A DNA stretch of 64,000 nucleotides from Streptomyces sp. NRRL S-455 (GCF_000717875.1 NZ_JOCT01000021.1:307147-371146), one strand, 5' to 3'. Positions 43,591 to 53,036 are shown, numbered from the stretch's first letter. The notes: generated from the sequence alone by a model not told the origin. Made by a program: numbers and translations.

Positions 43591-44592
43591 ATGGGGCTCG
43601 CACTGAAGTACCGCCGTAGCGGGGGGACTCGGCGCCGCTCCGGCCGCCGGCGGCGGGCCGCGCTCGCCGTCCTGGTCACCGTCGCGGTGGTCTTCCCGCT
43701 GTCCGCGGCGGGACGCCCGGAGATCCCCGCACCGCCGCCCGCCTCCCTCACCCGTCCCGACGCGTCGACGCTCGGCGAGGCGTACGCGGCCAACCGCGCC
43801 AACGCCGCCGAGGCCGCCCGTATGGCCGAAGCCCACCACGACCGTGACCGGGCGGCGGCGGACCGGTACCTGGCTTCCCCGGCCCGGCAGTTGCTGCGCT
43901 TCGACGGCCGCGGCTCCGGCCGGGTGACGGAGGTCCTGGGCGACCTCGCCCGCGCCGACCGCGTCGCCGTCCTGGTCCCCGGCTCCGACACGAGCCTCGA
44001 CACCTACGGCCGGTTCCACGCGGCCGCCGCCGCGCTGCACGAGCGGCTCGCCCGGCAGGCCCCGGCGGGCACGCGCACCGCGGTGGTGGCCTGGCTGGGC
44101 TACGAGACGCCCGGCACCGTCAGCACCACGGTCACCACGACCGGCAGGGCCGAGCAGGCCGCCCCGCACCTGCGCGCGCTCGTCGCAGACCTGCGTGCCA
44201 TAGCAGGCCCCGGGCCGCGCATCTCGCTGCTGTGCCACTCGTACGGCTCGGTCGTCTGCGGCCGTGCCGCCGCCGGGCTCGCCGTCGACGACATCGCGCT
44301 CGTCGGCAGCCCCGGCACAGGCGCCGACACCGCCGCCGACCTGCGCACCCGCGCCCGCGTCTGGGCGGCCCGGGGCGGTGACGACTGGGTGGAGGACGTC
44401 CCGCACCTCAGCGCGGACCTGTTCGGCACCACCGTCGGCTTCGGCACCGACCCCGTCACCCCGGCCTTCGGCGCCCGGGTGTTCGCGGCGGGCGACGGCG
44501 GCCACAGCGACTACTTCGAACCCGGCTCGACCTCCCTGACCAACCTGACCCGGATCGTCCTGGGCGAGACCAAGGCGGTGACCCATGACTGA
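43591..44592 (+). CDS. Alpha/beta hydrolase of DUF1023 type, exported or membrane-anchored
   Basis: 333 residues from ATG 43591, with GGAGAGGGAC upstream. A basic N-terminus and one hydrophobic helix (AALAVLVTVAVVFPLSAAG) indicate a signal or anchor. The hydrolase domain includes VAVLVPGSDTSLDTYGRF, VVAWLGYETPG and the nucleophile elbow LLCHSYGSVVCG, with a later DGGHSDYFEPGS supplying the His. PF06259-like. It overlaps the acyltransferase gene by eight bases and is the first gene of a four-gene operon ending in a two-component system. Probably an extracytoplasmic esterase or lipase-like enzyme. Confidence 0.85.
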   Translation: MGLALKYRRSGGTRRRSGRRRRAALAVLVTVAVVFPLSAAGRPEIPAPPPASLTRPDASTLGEAYAANRANAAEAARMAEAHHDRDRAAADRYLASPARQLLRFDGRGSGRVTEVLGDLARADRVAVLVPGSDTSLDTYGRFHAAAAALHERLARQAPAGTRTAVVAWLGYETPGTVSTTVTTTGRAEQAAPHLRALVADLRAIAGPGPRISLLCHSYGSVVCGRAAAGLAVDDIALVGSPGTGADTAADLRTRARVWAARGGDDWVEDVPHLSADLFGTTVGFGTDPVTPAFGARVFAAGDGGHSDYFEPGSTSLTNLTRIVLGETKAVTHD

Positions 44593-45826
44593 GATCGGCG
44601 TACGAGGCATCCGCACGGGACCGCGGCGGGGCGTACGAGGCAACCGCACAGGACTGCGGCGCGGTGCCGACCGCATCGGTGCGGCCACCCCGGCCGACCG
44701 CGACCGTGCCGTGGACGCCCTGCGCGCCGCCGCCGTCCTCGGCGTCGTCCTCGGCCACTGGCTGGTCACGGCCCTGGTCGCCGACAGCGGCACCCTGCGC
44801 ACGGCCAGCCCGCTGCGGGACATGCCCTGGCTGACGCCGGTCTCCTGGGTGTTCCAGACGCTCGCCGTGTTCTTCCTGGTCGGCGGCCATGTCGCCACCC
44901 GCGGCCATGCCTCGGCCCGGGCCCGCGGCATCCCCTACCACCGCTGGCTGACGGCCCGTCTGACCCGGCTGTTCAAACCGGTCGTCGCCGTCCTCAGCCT
45001 GTGGACGGCCGCCGCGCTCGGCCTGCTGCTGTCGGGCGCCGAGTTCGGCACGGTACGGACGCTGGTGAAACTGGCCCTGTCCCCGCTGTGGTTCCTCGTG
45101 GTGTTCGCCGCGCTGACGGCGGCTGCACCGCTGCTGGCCCGGCTCAACCCGCTCTGGCCGCTGGCCGTCGTCCTCCACGTGGACCTCGTGCGCTTCGGCC
45201 TCGGCGGCCCCTCCTGGCTGGGCTGGGTGAACGTGGCGGCCGGCTGGATGGTGCCCTACACGCTGGGCGCGGCCTGGACCCGGGGCGAGCTGGAGCGCCG
45301 CCGCGCGGGCTGGATCCTGCTCGCCGGCGGCGCGGCGGCGACCGCGGGGCTCGTCCTGTGGGCGGGCTATCCGGCGTCGATGGTCGGGGTGCCGGGCGAG
45401 GGCATGTCCAACCTGGACCCACCGACGCTGGCCGTCGTCACCTTCGGACTGGCCCAGTGCGGTCTCGCCCTGCTGCTGCGCGGGCGGCTGCGCCGGGCGA
45501 TGCGCCGGCCCGTGGCGTGGGCGGCGGTGGCCGTCGTCAACCTCTCCGCGATGACCGTCTTCCTGTGGCACCAGACGGCCCTGATGGCCACCACGGCCAC
45601 CGGGCTCCTCGCCGGGCGGCTCCCCGGGCTGCACACCCGGCCCGACGACCTGGACTGGGTCGGGGCCCGACTGCTCTGGCTGCCCGTGTTCGCCCTGGTC
45701 CTGGTGGTCTGCTGGACCGCGTTCCGGTTCTTCGAGCGGGGCGGCGGGCGGGGCCGCGCCTCGCGGGTGGTGCGGGCGCACCGTCCGTCCGACCTGGAGA
45801 CGGCGGGGAAGGCTCGTCATGTCTAG
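44585..45826 (+). CDS. Acyltransferase 3 family membrane protein
   Basis: 413-residue integral membrane acyltransferase (PF01757) that typically O-acylates cell-surface sugars or lipids. Family start DRDRAVDALRAAAVLGVVLGH (R...D and the conserved HW), FLVGGHVATRG and GLSM-type middle helices; about ten transmembrane segments. The basic Arg/Gly-rich first 30 residues precede the domain. It overlaps both neighbours by eight bases, indicating one transcript with the hydrolase and the histidine kinase. Confidence 0.85.
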   Translation: MTEIGVRGIRTGPRRGVRGNRTGLRRGADRIGAATPADRDRAVDALRAAAVLGVVLGHWLVTALVADSGTLRTASPLRDMPWLTPVSWVFQTLAVFFLVGGHVATRGHASARARGIPYHRWLTARLTRLFKPVVAVLSLWTAAALGLLLSGAEFGTVRTLVKLALSPLWFLVVFAALTAAAPLLARLNPLWPLAVVLHVDLVRFGLGGPSWLGWVNVAAGWMVPYTLGAAWTRGELERRRAGWILLAGGAAATAGLVLWAGYPASMVGVPGEGMSNLDPPTLAVVTFGLAQCGLALLLRGRLRRAMRRPVAWAAVAVVNLSAMTVFLWHQTALMATTATGLLAGRLPGLHTRPDDLDWVGARLLWLPVFALVLVVCWTAFRFFERGGGRGRASRVVRAHRPSDLETAGKARHV

Positions 45827-47249
45827 GCTTGGCCGGGTGACGGACTCGGGGGTGGGCCGCGCGCTGCGGACGCGCGTCAGGGGCTGGCTGCGGGTGCTGC
45901 GTGACGACCTGTGGACCACCCGGGTGGATCCGCTGCCGCCCTCCACCTGGCTGCGCTGGCTGCCGCACGGGCTCATGTGCCTGGCCGCGTTCGGGATCAC
46001 CCTCGGCGGCACGGGCGACATGAACGACAACGGCCATCTGGTCCCCGGCCTGGCTCTCCTGATCGCGGTCGCACAGGGCGGAGCCGTGGTGCTGGGGCTG
46101 TGGCGGCCGGTCCTGGCGTGGTGGGTGGCGATGGGCGCCTTCGTCGTGGGCGCCGTCACGCTGCGCGGCCAGTTGGGCTTCGACCTGGAGACCTACACCT
46201 GGCCGTGGACCGCGGCCGGGATCATCGGCCTGCTGTGTGTGCTGCTGTTGCTCGCGCTGCGGGTGCCCACCCGGGCGGCGGTGGCGGCCCTCGCCGTGAC
46301 CGCGCTGCTGACCTTCGGCCTCGAGAGCCTGGTGAGGGGGGTGGACTACGACGCCACGGGGATGATCGCGGTCCCGCTGTCCGCCGTCGTCGTGGTCGTC
46401 GGCACCGCGCTGCGCGGCCGCCGCGAAGCCCGCGCGCAACTCATCGAGCAGACCACGCTCACCGCCGAGGAGCGGGCCCGGCGCGCCCTGCTGGAGGAGC
46501 GCAGCCGCATAGCGCGGGAGCTGCACGACGTGGTGGCCCACCACATGTCGGTCATCTCCATCCAGGCGCAGGTCGCCCCGCACCTGGTCGACAACCCGCC
46601 CGACGAGCTCAAGGAGAACCTCGCGGGCATCCGGCAGAACGCGCTGGAGGCGCTGACCGAGCTGCGCCGGGTACTGGGCGTGCTGCGCTCGGAGCACGGA
46701 CCCGGGGAGCCGTTCACCGACCACGCTCCGCAACCCACCCTGGACCGGCTCGACGCGCTGGTGGAGAACACCCGGGCCGCCGGCCGCGAGGTCACCGTCG
46801 AGATCAACGGCGAGCGGCGTCCGTTGCCGCCCGGCGTGGAGCTGTCGGCGTACCGGATCGTGCAGGAGGCGCTCAGCAACGTCCTGCGGCACGCGCCCGG
46901 CGCGAGCGCCAAGGTCCGTCTCACGTACCGGCGGGACGGGCTGGAGGTGGAGATAGTCAACTCCCGGCCGACCGGCCCGGCACCGCCGTCCAAGGGCGCG
47001 GGGCACGGACTGCTGGGAATGCGGGAGCGCGTCGCGATGCTCGGTGGCACCATGACGGCGCACCCGTGGCACTGGGACGGCTTCAAGGTCACCGCGTTCC
47101 TCCCGGACACACCACCCGCCGACACCCCGACCGCCGATACCCCACCCGCCGACGCGCCGGGCACCGATCGCACCACCGACCGCACCCCCGACAGCACCAC
47201 CCACCGCATCACCTACGACTTCACCGATCCCGAGGCAGGAACCCCATGA
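45819..47249 (+). CDS. Sensor histidine kinase, NarL/HisKA_3 type (system A)
   Basis: 476 residues. Five to six transmembrane helices in the first 190 residues form the sensor. The HisKA_3 dimerisation helix SRIARELHDVVAHHMSVISI carries the phosphoacceptor His236. The ATPase follows (N box VQEALSNVLRHAPG, G box GAGHGLLGMRERV). The C-terminal tail is Pro/Thr/Asp-rich with degenerate TPPADTPTADT repeats. It overlaps the response regulator by four bases (ATGA). Signal unknown; co-transcribed with envelope enzymes, so a cell-surface cue is plausible. Confidence 0.92.
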   Translation: MSRLGRVTDSGVGRALRTRVRGWLRVLRDDLWTTRVDPLPPSTWLRWLPHGLMCLAAFGITLGGTGDMNDNGHLVPGLALLIAVAQGGAVVLGLWRPVLAWWVAMGAFVVGAVTLRGQLGFDLETYTWPWTAAGIIGLLCVLLLLALRVPTRAAVAALAVTALLTFGLESLVRGVDYDATGMIAVPLSAVVVVVGTALRGRREARAQLIEQTTLTAEERARRALLEERSRIARELHDVVAHHMSVISIQAQVAPHLVDNPPDELKENLAGIRQNALEALTELRRVLGVLRSEHGPGEPFTDHAPQPTLDRLDALVENTRAAGREVTVEINGERRPLPPGVELSAYRIVQEALSNVLRHAPGASAKVRLTYRRDGLEVEIVNSRPTGPAPPSKGAGHGLLGMRERVAMLGGTMTAHPWHWDGFKVTAFLPDTPPADTPTADTPPADAPGTDRTTDRTPDSTTHRITYDFTDPEAGTP

Positions 47250-47929
47250 CGAGCAGCTCCGGCCGGCCCATCCGGGTTCTCATCGTCGACGACCAGGCGA
47301 TGGTCCGGCAGGGCTTCACCGTGCTGCTCGGCACCCAGCCCGGCATCGAGGTCGTCGGCGAGGCGAAGGACGGGGAGGGCGGCGTCGCGAAGGCCGCCGA
47401 GCTCGCCCCGGACGTCGTCCTGATGGACATCCGCATGCCCGGGATCGGCGGCATCGAGGCCACCGAGCGCATCACCGCGGCCCACCCCGACATGAGGGTG
47501 CTGGTGCTCACCACCTTCGACCTCGACGAGTACGTGTACGACGCGCTGCGCGCCGGAGCCTCCGGGTTCCTGCTGAAGGACGCCTCCTCGGAGCAGCTCG
47601 CCGAAGCGGTACGGGTGATCGCGGCCGGGGACGCACTGCTCGCCCCGGGCATCACCCGCAAACTGATCGCCGAGTTCTCCCGGCTGGACGACCGGCCCCG
47701 CACCCCGCTGAAGGAACGGATCGGCGACCTGACCGAGCGGGAGACGGAGGTGCTCGCCCTGATCGCGCAGGGCCTGTCGAACGCGGAGATCGCGCAGCAC
47801 CTGTTCGTCGCCGAGCAGACGGTGAAGACCCACGTGGGCCGGATCCTGGTGAAGCTGGGACTCAGGGACCGGACGCAGGCGGCGGTGTTCGCGTACGAGT
47901 CGGGGTTGGTACGGCCGTCGGGGTACTGA
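47246..47929 (+). CDS. Response regulator, NarL/LuxR type (system A)
   Basis: 227-residue partner of the upstream kinase. Receiver domain 9-125 with phosphoacceptor Asp61 in VVLMDIRMPGIGG, acidic pair at VDD14-15 and switch residues LTTFDLDEYVY ... FLLKD. C-terminal LuxR helix-turn-helix LTERETEVLALIAQGLSNAE ... VKTHVGRILVKLGL. ATG overlaps the kinase stop. Strong paralogy with the regulator at 49368 suggests a tandem duplication. Confidence 0.95.
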   Translation: MTSSSGRPIRVLIVDDQAMVRQGFTVLLGTQPGIEVVGEAKDGEGGVAKAAELAPDVVLMDIRMPGIGGIEATERITAAHPDMRVLVLTTFDLDEYVYDALRAGASGFLLKDASSEQLAEAVRVIAAGDALLAPGITRKLIAEFSRLDDRPRTPLKERIGDLTERETEVLALIAQGLSNAEIAQHLFVAEQTVKTHVGRILVKLGLRDRTQAAVFAYESGLVRPSGY

Positions 47930-47950
47930 CGGGCGGCCGACGGGCCCCCG

Positions 47951-47971
47951 TAGTACCTGAGGGGGACGCCG
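47951..47971 (+). promoter_or_regulatory. Shared motif upstream of second two-component operon
   Basis: TAGTACCTGAG-N4-ACGCCG, matching the element at 43473-43493 in all 17 fixed positions. It lies 27 bases before the second kinase gene, which also shares the GGGACGACC start context. Candidate autoregulatory site or promoter. Confidence 0.5.
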
Positions 47972-47997
47972 AGGGACCCCTCTCCAAGGGGACGACC

Positions 47998-49371
47998 GTG
48001 ACCCGGGGCCCGCTTACCGTTCTGTACGTGACCCAGACGACTCACATCCAGACCATGCCGCCGGGGGACGGGGCCAAGCCGCGCAGCCCGGAGTACCGGG
48101 TGGCAGTGGATTCCCTGCGCGGGCTGCGGCAGGACCTCTTCCACGACGCGTTCGCCTACCGGCCGCTGCCGCGCAGGAACCCGAACGGGCGGATCATCCG
48201 GCGGCTGCCCGGCCGCCTGCGGGAGTACGCGATCTGGACACCGCACGCCCTGATAGCCCTGGTCGCCCTGATCACCCTGCTGATCTCCGGTGTCGACAAC
48301 GACGGCCAGGCGCTCCTCGTCGTTCCGTTGACTGTGATCCCCGTCCTGCTGACCATGATCCGGCCGGTCGGAGCGTTCTGGGCGTCCATGGTCTCCACCC
48401 CGCTGGCCGCCGTGCTCGGCAGCAACTGGGGCGAGTGGCCCTGGGCGGCCGGCAGCTTCGCCTGCCACCTGACGGTGCTGACGGTCGTGGCGATGCGAAC
48501 GAGGCCGCGCACGGCAGGGTGGATGTGGGCGCTGACGGCGCTGTACGCGCTGATCGCGGACGCAGGTATCGGCCCGACCTACGAGTACGGCGGCACGAAC
48601 TCCGGCCCCATGCTGGTCTTCTCGGCCATGATCCTGCTCTGCGTCACCGTCTGGCACATCCGCAGCGCGGCCGCGCAGGAGGTCACCGCCCAGCAGACGG
48701 TCACCGCGCACGAGCGCTCCCGCCGCACCCTGCTGGAGGAGCGCACGACGATCGCCCGTGAGCTGCACGACGTGGTCGCCCACCACATGTCGGTGGTCGC
48801 CATCCAGGCGGAGGCCGCGCCCTACCGGGTGGAGAACCCGCCGCCGGAGCTGGAGAAGGCCTTCGCCACCATCCGGGAGAACGCGGTGGCGGCGCTGACC
48901 GAGCTGCGCCGCGTGCTGGGCGTGGTCCGCGCCGAGGACTACGAGGTCCCGGACGCCCCGCAGCCGACGCTCGCCGACCTGGACGGGCTGCTGGCCAACG
49001 TGCGGGACGCGGGCCTGAGCGTCGACAAGGTGGCGATCGGCGCGGTGCGCGAACTGCCGCAGGGCGTGGAGCTGTCGGCGTACCGCATCGTGCAGGAGGC
49101 CCTGAGCAACACGCTGCGGCACGCACCGGGGGCGACCGCCCGGGTCGAGATCGGGTACGTGCTCGGCGGCCTGGGCCTGCGCATAGTCAACGGCCCGCCG
49201 CCCAACCCCAGCCTCGTCAAGCCCTCGCCCGGCGCCGGCCACGGCATCACCGGCATGCGGGAGCGCGTGACGATGCTGAACGGCGAGATGACGGCGGGTC
49301 GCACGGACGACGGAGGATACGAGGTGACGGTGTTCCTGCCGGTCGCCCTGCCGGACGAGGGTGACGCATGA
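47998..49371 (+). CDS. Sensor histidine kinase, NarL/HisKA_3 type (system B)
   Basis: 457 residues from GTG. The cytosolic N-terminus is about 90 residues long, then about five transmembrane helices (residues 90-220). The HisKA_3 helix TTIARELHDVVAHHMSVVAI has phosphoacceptor His257. ATPase boxes are VQEALSNTLRHAPG and GAGHGITGMRERV. It is paralogous to system A but with a different sensor region and no Pro-rich tail. It overlaps its response regulator by four bases. Confidence 0.92.
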   Translation: MTRGPLTVLYVTQTTHIQTMPPGDGAKPRSPEYRVAVDSLRGLRQDLFHDAFAYRPLPRRNPNGRIIRRLPGRLREYAIWTPHALIALVALITLLISGVDNDGQALLVVPLTVIPVLLTMIRPVGAFWASMVSTPLAAVLGSNWGEWPWAAGSFACHLTVLTVVAMRTRPRTAGWMWALTALYALIADAGIGPTYEYGGTNSGPMLVFSAMILLCVTVWHIRSAAAQEVTAQQTVTAHERSRRTLLEERTTIARELHDVVAHHMSVVAIQAEAAPYRVENPPPELEKAFATIRENAVAALTELRRVLGVVRAEDYEVPDAPQPTLADLDGLLANVRDAGLSVDKVAIGAVRELPQGVELSAYRIVQEALSNTLRHAPGATARVEIGYVLGGLGLRIVNGPPPNPSLVKPSPGAGHGITGMRERVTMLNGEMTAGRTDDGGYEVTVFLPVALPDEGDA

Positions 49372-50033
49372 CCATTCGCGTGCTGATCGCGGACGATCAG
49401 ATGATGGTGCGCGAGGGCTTCTCGGTCCTGCTGAACGCGATGCCGGACATCGAGGTCGTCGGCGAGGCGGTGAACGGCCGCGAGGCCGTCGCCAAGGTCC
49501 GCGAACTCGCCCCGGACGTCGTGCTGATGGACATCCGGATGCCCGAGCTCAACGGCATCGAGGCGACCCGCGAGATCGTCGCCGCCGACGGGGCGGCGAA
49601 GGTGCTGGTGCTCACCACCTTCGACCTCGACGAGTACGTGTACCAGGCGCTGCGCGCGGGGGCCTCCGGCTTCCTCCTCAAGGACGCCTCGGCCCGCCAG
49701 CTCGCCGACGGGGTGCGCGTGGTGGCGTCCGGGGAGGCGCTCCTCGCGCCCTCGGTGACCAGGCGCCTGATCACCGAGTTCTCCAAGCTGTCCGAGGGCC
49801 CGCGCCTCATGCCCTCCGCGCAGGCGGCGTACGGCGATCTCACCGAGCGGGAGACGGAGGTGCTGATCCTGATCGCGCAGGGCCTGTCGAACGCGGAGAT
49901 CGCCGAGCGGCTGGTGGTCGCCGAGTCGACGATCAAGACGCATGTCAGCCGGATCCTGGTGAAACTGGGGCTGAGGGACCGCACGCAGGCGGCGGTGTTC
50001 GCTTACGAGGCGCGGCTGGTGACACCCGGCTAG
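49368..50033 (+). CDS. Response regulator, NarL/LuxR type (system B)
   Basis: 221 residues. Receiver with Asp55 in VVLMDIRMPELNG, acidic pair IADD9-10 and LTTFDLDEYVY; LuxR helix-turn-helix LTERETEVLILIAQGLSNAE with IKTHVSRILVKLGL. Very similar to system A's regulator, including the recognition helix region (EIAERLVVAESTIKTHVS versus EIAQHLFVAEQTVKTHVG), so the two may bind overlapping sites. Confidence 0.95.
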   Translation: MTIRVLIADDQMMVREGFSVLLNAMPDIEVVGEAVNGREAVAKVRELAPDVVLMDIRMPELNGIEATREIVAADGAAKVLVLTTFDLDEYVYQALRAGASGFLLKDASARQLADGVRVVASGEALLAPSVTRRLITEFSKLSEGPRLMPSAQAAYGDLTERETEVLILIAQGLSNAEIAERLVVAESTIKTHVSRILVKLGLRDRTQAAVFAYEARLVTPG

Positions 50034-50229
50034 GAGCGTGGGCCCGTGACAGGCGTGGCCGAGTGGCCGTGAGTGGTGGGGCCAGTCGCGGTCGTCCGGT
50101 CGCCGCCTGTGAGGCGGGAGGGGCTCTGCTCATCAGGTGTGCGGCCTGGTCCGACCGTGACGGGGCGGAGCCCCGCCGGTCGGCCGACCAGGGCGGTGGG
50201 TCCGGCGAGCCCTCTCGGGTCGTCCGTGG

Positions 50230-50805
50230 TCAGCTTTGCCGACGGAAGTCCAGCATGTAGAAGACCTTGTCGTAGCGGTGCTCACAGACGGCGACGAAGT
50301 CGGGCAGACGGCCGTATTCGGTGAAGCCCAGCGATCGGTAGAGGCGCAGGGCGTTGGTGTTGTCGCCACGGGCGTCCAGAGTGAGGACCTCGATGCCTGT
50401 CCGACGGGCGTCAGCGATCAAGGCAGCGGTCAGCGCGCGACCGACACCGCGACCATGGGCAGCGGCACTTACCGCGATCTTCTCAAGATCGGCGTGTGGC
50501 CGATGAGTCGGGCGGGCGTAGCGGAGCCAGTACCCCAGCCCGACAAGCCGACGGTCGAGGTAAGCGGCCCGCAAGGCCGCGTCCCCGGCCTGTACGGCAG
50601 AGACGACGTGGCCGAGAAGTTCCGCCACCTCATCCCGTGAGGGTGGTTCGACCCAGCCCAGCGCAGCACCTCCACTGACCAGGTCCGCCAGGATCCGGTG
50701 GGCCGACTCCGCGAACCGGGCCTCCAGCTCCGGATCGGACGTCAGCTCCCTGGCGTCAAGGATGGCTGGCTCAGTGGTCACACCGCTGGTGATGGCCCGG
50801 GTCAT
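50230..50805 (-). CDS. GNAT family N-acetyltransferase
   Basis: 191 residues from ATG 50805. Acetyl-CoA-binding motif A is IAVSAAAHGRGVGRALTAAL (R/QxxGxG/A), followed by VLTLDARGDNTNALRLYRSLGF and GRLPDFVAV. The upstream open frame adds sequence with no homology. It is convergent with system B and divergent from the mycothiol-type enzyme gene. Substrate unknown. Confidence 0.85.
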   Translation of the reverse strand: MTRAITSGVTTEPAILDARELTSDPELEARFAESAHRILADLVSGGAALGWVEPPSRDEVAELLGHVVSAVQAGDAALRAAYLDRRLVGLGYWLRYARPTHRPHADLEKIAVSAAAHGRGVGRALTAALIADARRTGIEVLTLDARGDNTNALRLYRSLGFTEYGRLPDFVAVCEHRYDKVFYMLDFRRQS

Positions 50806-50944
50806 GACCGGCAGCCTAGGCCAGCAGGGGATTGAGAGGTCGTTGCTCTGTCGATCATGGTGAGCATCGTCCGCATACTGGTCAGACGTTCCATCAGGTG
50901 GACGACCTCGTCGTGACGATCTCGGCCCGGGCAAGATGCCTCGC

Positions 50945-51586
50945 ATGACCAAGGAGATACGCAAGGCATACCTGCTGGGCGCCGAGCAGGCTGTGGACCT
51001 GCTGGCCACGGAAGAGGTGGCGCGTTGCTGGGACAAGGAGTCAGTGCTGCCGGGGATGACGGTGGGTGGACTGGCCGGTCACCTCGCGCGCAGCGTCTTA
51101 CAGGTCGAATGGTTCCTCGACGGCGAGACGGTCGGCGCGGAGCCGGTATCGCCGGTGCGCTACTACGCGCGGCTCGTCGGCACGTCGTTGCCGGACTCCG
51201 CACTCAACGTCGGCGTCCGCGCGCGGAGCGAGGAGACGGCAGCCGCCGGCCCCGCAGCCGTGGCTGAGCAGGCGCACGCCGCATGGCAAAGGCTGGCACA
51301 ACGACTGGGCCAGGAGCCGGCCGATCGGCGAGTGGCCGTCCTCCACCGGCCTGGAGAGGAAATGCTGCTCGACGGCTACCTGCAGACCCGATGCGTCGAA
51401 TTGGCAGTGCACCTTGATGACCTGGTTCTGAGCGTGGGCGCGGGCTGCCGGACACCCGAAGCCACGCTCGCCATCGCAGTCGACGTCCTCGTCGCGGCCG
51501 CCCGTGACCGGCACGGTGATCAGGCCGTGCTCCATGCGCTCGCCAGGCGTGAACGTGACGCCGACCAGGCTTTGCGCGTGCTGTGA
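50945..51586 (+). CDS. Maleylpyruvate-isomerase/DinB-fold, mycothiol-type protein
   Basis: 213 residues from ATG 50945 (an in-frame ATG at 50936 adds three residues; neither has a good ribosome site). Four-helix DinB-like fold with GMTVGGLAGHLARSVLQVEWFLDG near the N-terminus, including a candidate metal His, and YLQTRCVELAVHLDDLVLSV near the end, with further His and Asp. Such proteins are mycothiol-dependent enzymes or of unknown function in actinobacteria. 140 bases from the divergent acetyltransferase gene. Specific role unknown. Confidence 0.72.
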   Translation: MTKEIRKAYLLGAEQAVDLLATEEVARCWDKESVLPGMTVGGLAGHLARSVLQVEWFLDGETVGAEPVSPVRYYARLVGTSLPDSALNVGVRARSEETAAAGPAAVAEQAHAAWQRLAQRLGQEPADRRVAVLHRPGEEMLLDGYLQTRCVELAVHLDDLVLSVGAGCRTPEATLAIAVDVLVAAARDRHGDQAVLHALARRERDADQALRVL

Positions 51587-51758
51587 GAAGCCGTGGCCGC
51601 TGCCTGTCACGGTGAGCAGTGGTTCGAGCGTCGCGACCCGGTCGATTGATCTCCGGCGGCGGCCGCCGGGGGACACCGGTCGCGAGCGTGCATCGATCAT
51701 CGATCACATGCGGGATCACCCCTGGTCAGTGAGGGGGTTGTGGGGCTAGCGTCCCGGC

Positions 51759-52967
51759 ATGACCGCCGCATTCGACCCGTGGGACCCGGCCTTCCTCGCC
51801 GACCCGTACCCCGCCTACGCCGAGCTGCGTGCCCAGGGCCGCGTGCACTACTACGAGCCGACGAACCAGTGGCTCGTCCCGCACCACGCGGACGTCTCGG
51901 CGCTGCTGCGCGACCGGCGCCTCGGCCGCACCTACCAGCACCGCTTCACGCACGAGGAGTTCGGCCGCACCGCGCCCCCGCCGGAGCACGAGCCGTTCCA
52001 CACGCTCAACGACCACGGCATGCTCGACCTGGAGCCGCCGGACCACACCCGGATCCGCCGCCTGGTGTCGAAGGCGTTCACGCCACGCACGGTGGAGCGG
52101 CTGAAGCCGTACGTGCGGGGGCTGGCGGACGAGCTGGCGTCGAAGCTGGTCTCGGCCGGCGGCGGCGACCTGCTGAAGGACCTCGCCGAGCCCCTCCCCG
52201 TCGCGGTGATCGCCGAGATGCTCGGCATCCCGGAGTCCGACCGTGCCCCGCTGCGCCCCTGGTCGGCGGACATCTGCGGCATGTACGAGCTGAACCCGTC
52301 CGGGGAGACGGCGGCGAAGGCGGTCAGGGCGTCGGTCGAGTTCTCCGACTACCTGCGCGAACTGATCGCGGCCCGCCGCAAGGAGCCGGGCGAGGACCTC
52401 ATCTCGGGCCTCATCGCCGCCCACGACGAGGGCGACCGCCTCACCGAGCAGGAGATGATCTCGACGGCGGTCCTCCTGCTGAACGCCGGCCACGAGGCCA
52501 CCGTGAACGCCACGGTCAACGGCTGGTACGCCCTGTTCCGCAACCCGTCCCAGCTGGACGCGCTGCGCGCGGACCCCACGCTCATCCCCTCCGCGATCGA
52601 GGAGCTGATGCGCTACGACACCCCGCTCCAGCTGTTCGAGCGCTGGGTCCTTGACGAGATCGAGATCGCCGGCACCACGATCCCGCGCGGCGCTGAGGTC
52701 GCCCTGCTCTTCGGCTCCGCCAACCACGACCCGGAGGTCTTCACCGACCCCGGCCGCCTCGACCTCACCCGCACCGACAACCCCCACATCTCCTTCAGCG
52801 CCGGCATCCACTACTGCATCGGCGCCCCCCTGGCCCGCATCGAACTGGCGGCGTCGATGGGCGCACTGCTGGAGAAGGCACCGACGCTGCGCCTGGCCGC
52901 CGAGCCTGACCGGAAGCCGAACTTCGTGATCAGGGGTCTGGAGGGACTGGCTGTGGAGGTCGGCTGA
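51759..52967 (+). CDS. Cytochrome P450 (CYP107U1-like)
   Basis: 402-residue soluble bacterial P450. The heme thiolate is Cys353 in FSAGIHYCIGAPLARIE. ExxR helix EELMRYDTPLQLFER; FTPRTVERLKPYVRG near the C helix. The I-helix reads LLNAGHEATVNATVN: where most P450s have a proton-relay Thr after Asp/Glu there is Ala, as in EryF. Position relative to purA and the kynurenine genes matches CYP107U1 (SCO3636), reported to affect sporulation in S. coelicolor (from memory). No ferredoxin gene is adjacent. A hairpin follows. Confidence 0.9.
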   Translation: MTAAFDPWDPAFLADPYPAYAELRAQGRVHYYEPTNQWLVPHHADVSALLRDRRLGRTYQHRFTHEEFGRTAPPPEHEPFHTLNDHGMLDLEPPDHTRIRRLVSKAFTPRTVERLKPYVRGLADELASKLVSAGGGDLLKDLAEPLPVAVIAEMLGIPESDRAPLRPWSADICGMYELNPSGETAAKAVRASVEFSDYLRELIAARRKEPGEDLISGLIAAHDEGDRLTEQEMISTAVLLLNAGHEATVNATVNGWYALFRNPSQLDALRADPTLIPSAIEELMRYDTPLQLFERWVLDEIEIAGTTIPRGAEVALLFGSANHDPEVFTDPGRLDLTRTDNPHISFSAGIHYCIGAPLARIELAASMGALLEKAPTLRLAAEPDRKPNFVIRGLEGLAVEVG

Positions 52968-52998
52968 TCACCTCCTTCGGCGCGAAGCTCTCACTGCC

Positions 52999-53036
52999 TG
53001 AGCTCCTCGGGATCGAATTCGACACCGAGGAGCTCA
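52999..53036. terminator. Bidirectional hairpin between P450 and ABC permease
   Basis: A perfect 12-bp stem (TGAGCTCCTCGG at 52999-53010, complement at 53025-53036) lies between convergent genes. The 14-base loop itself contains the 10-base palindrome TCGAATTCGA. Confidence 0.8.
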
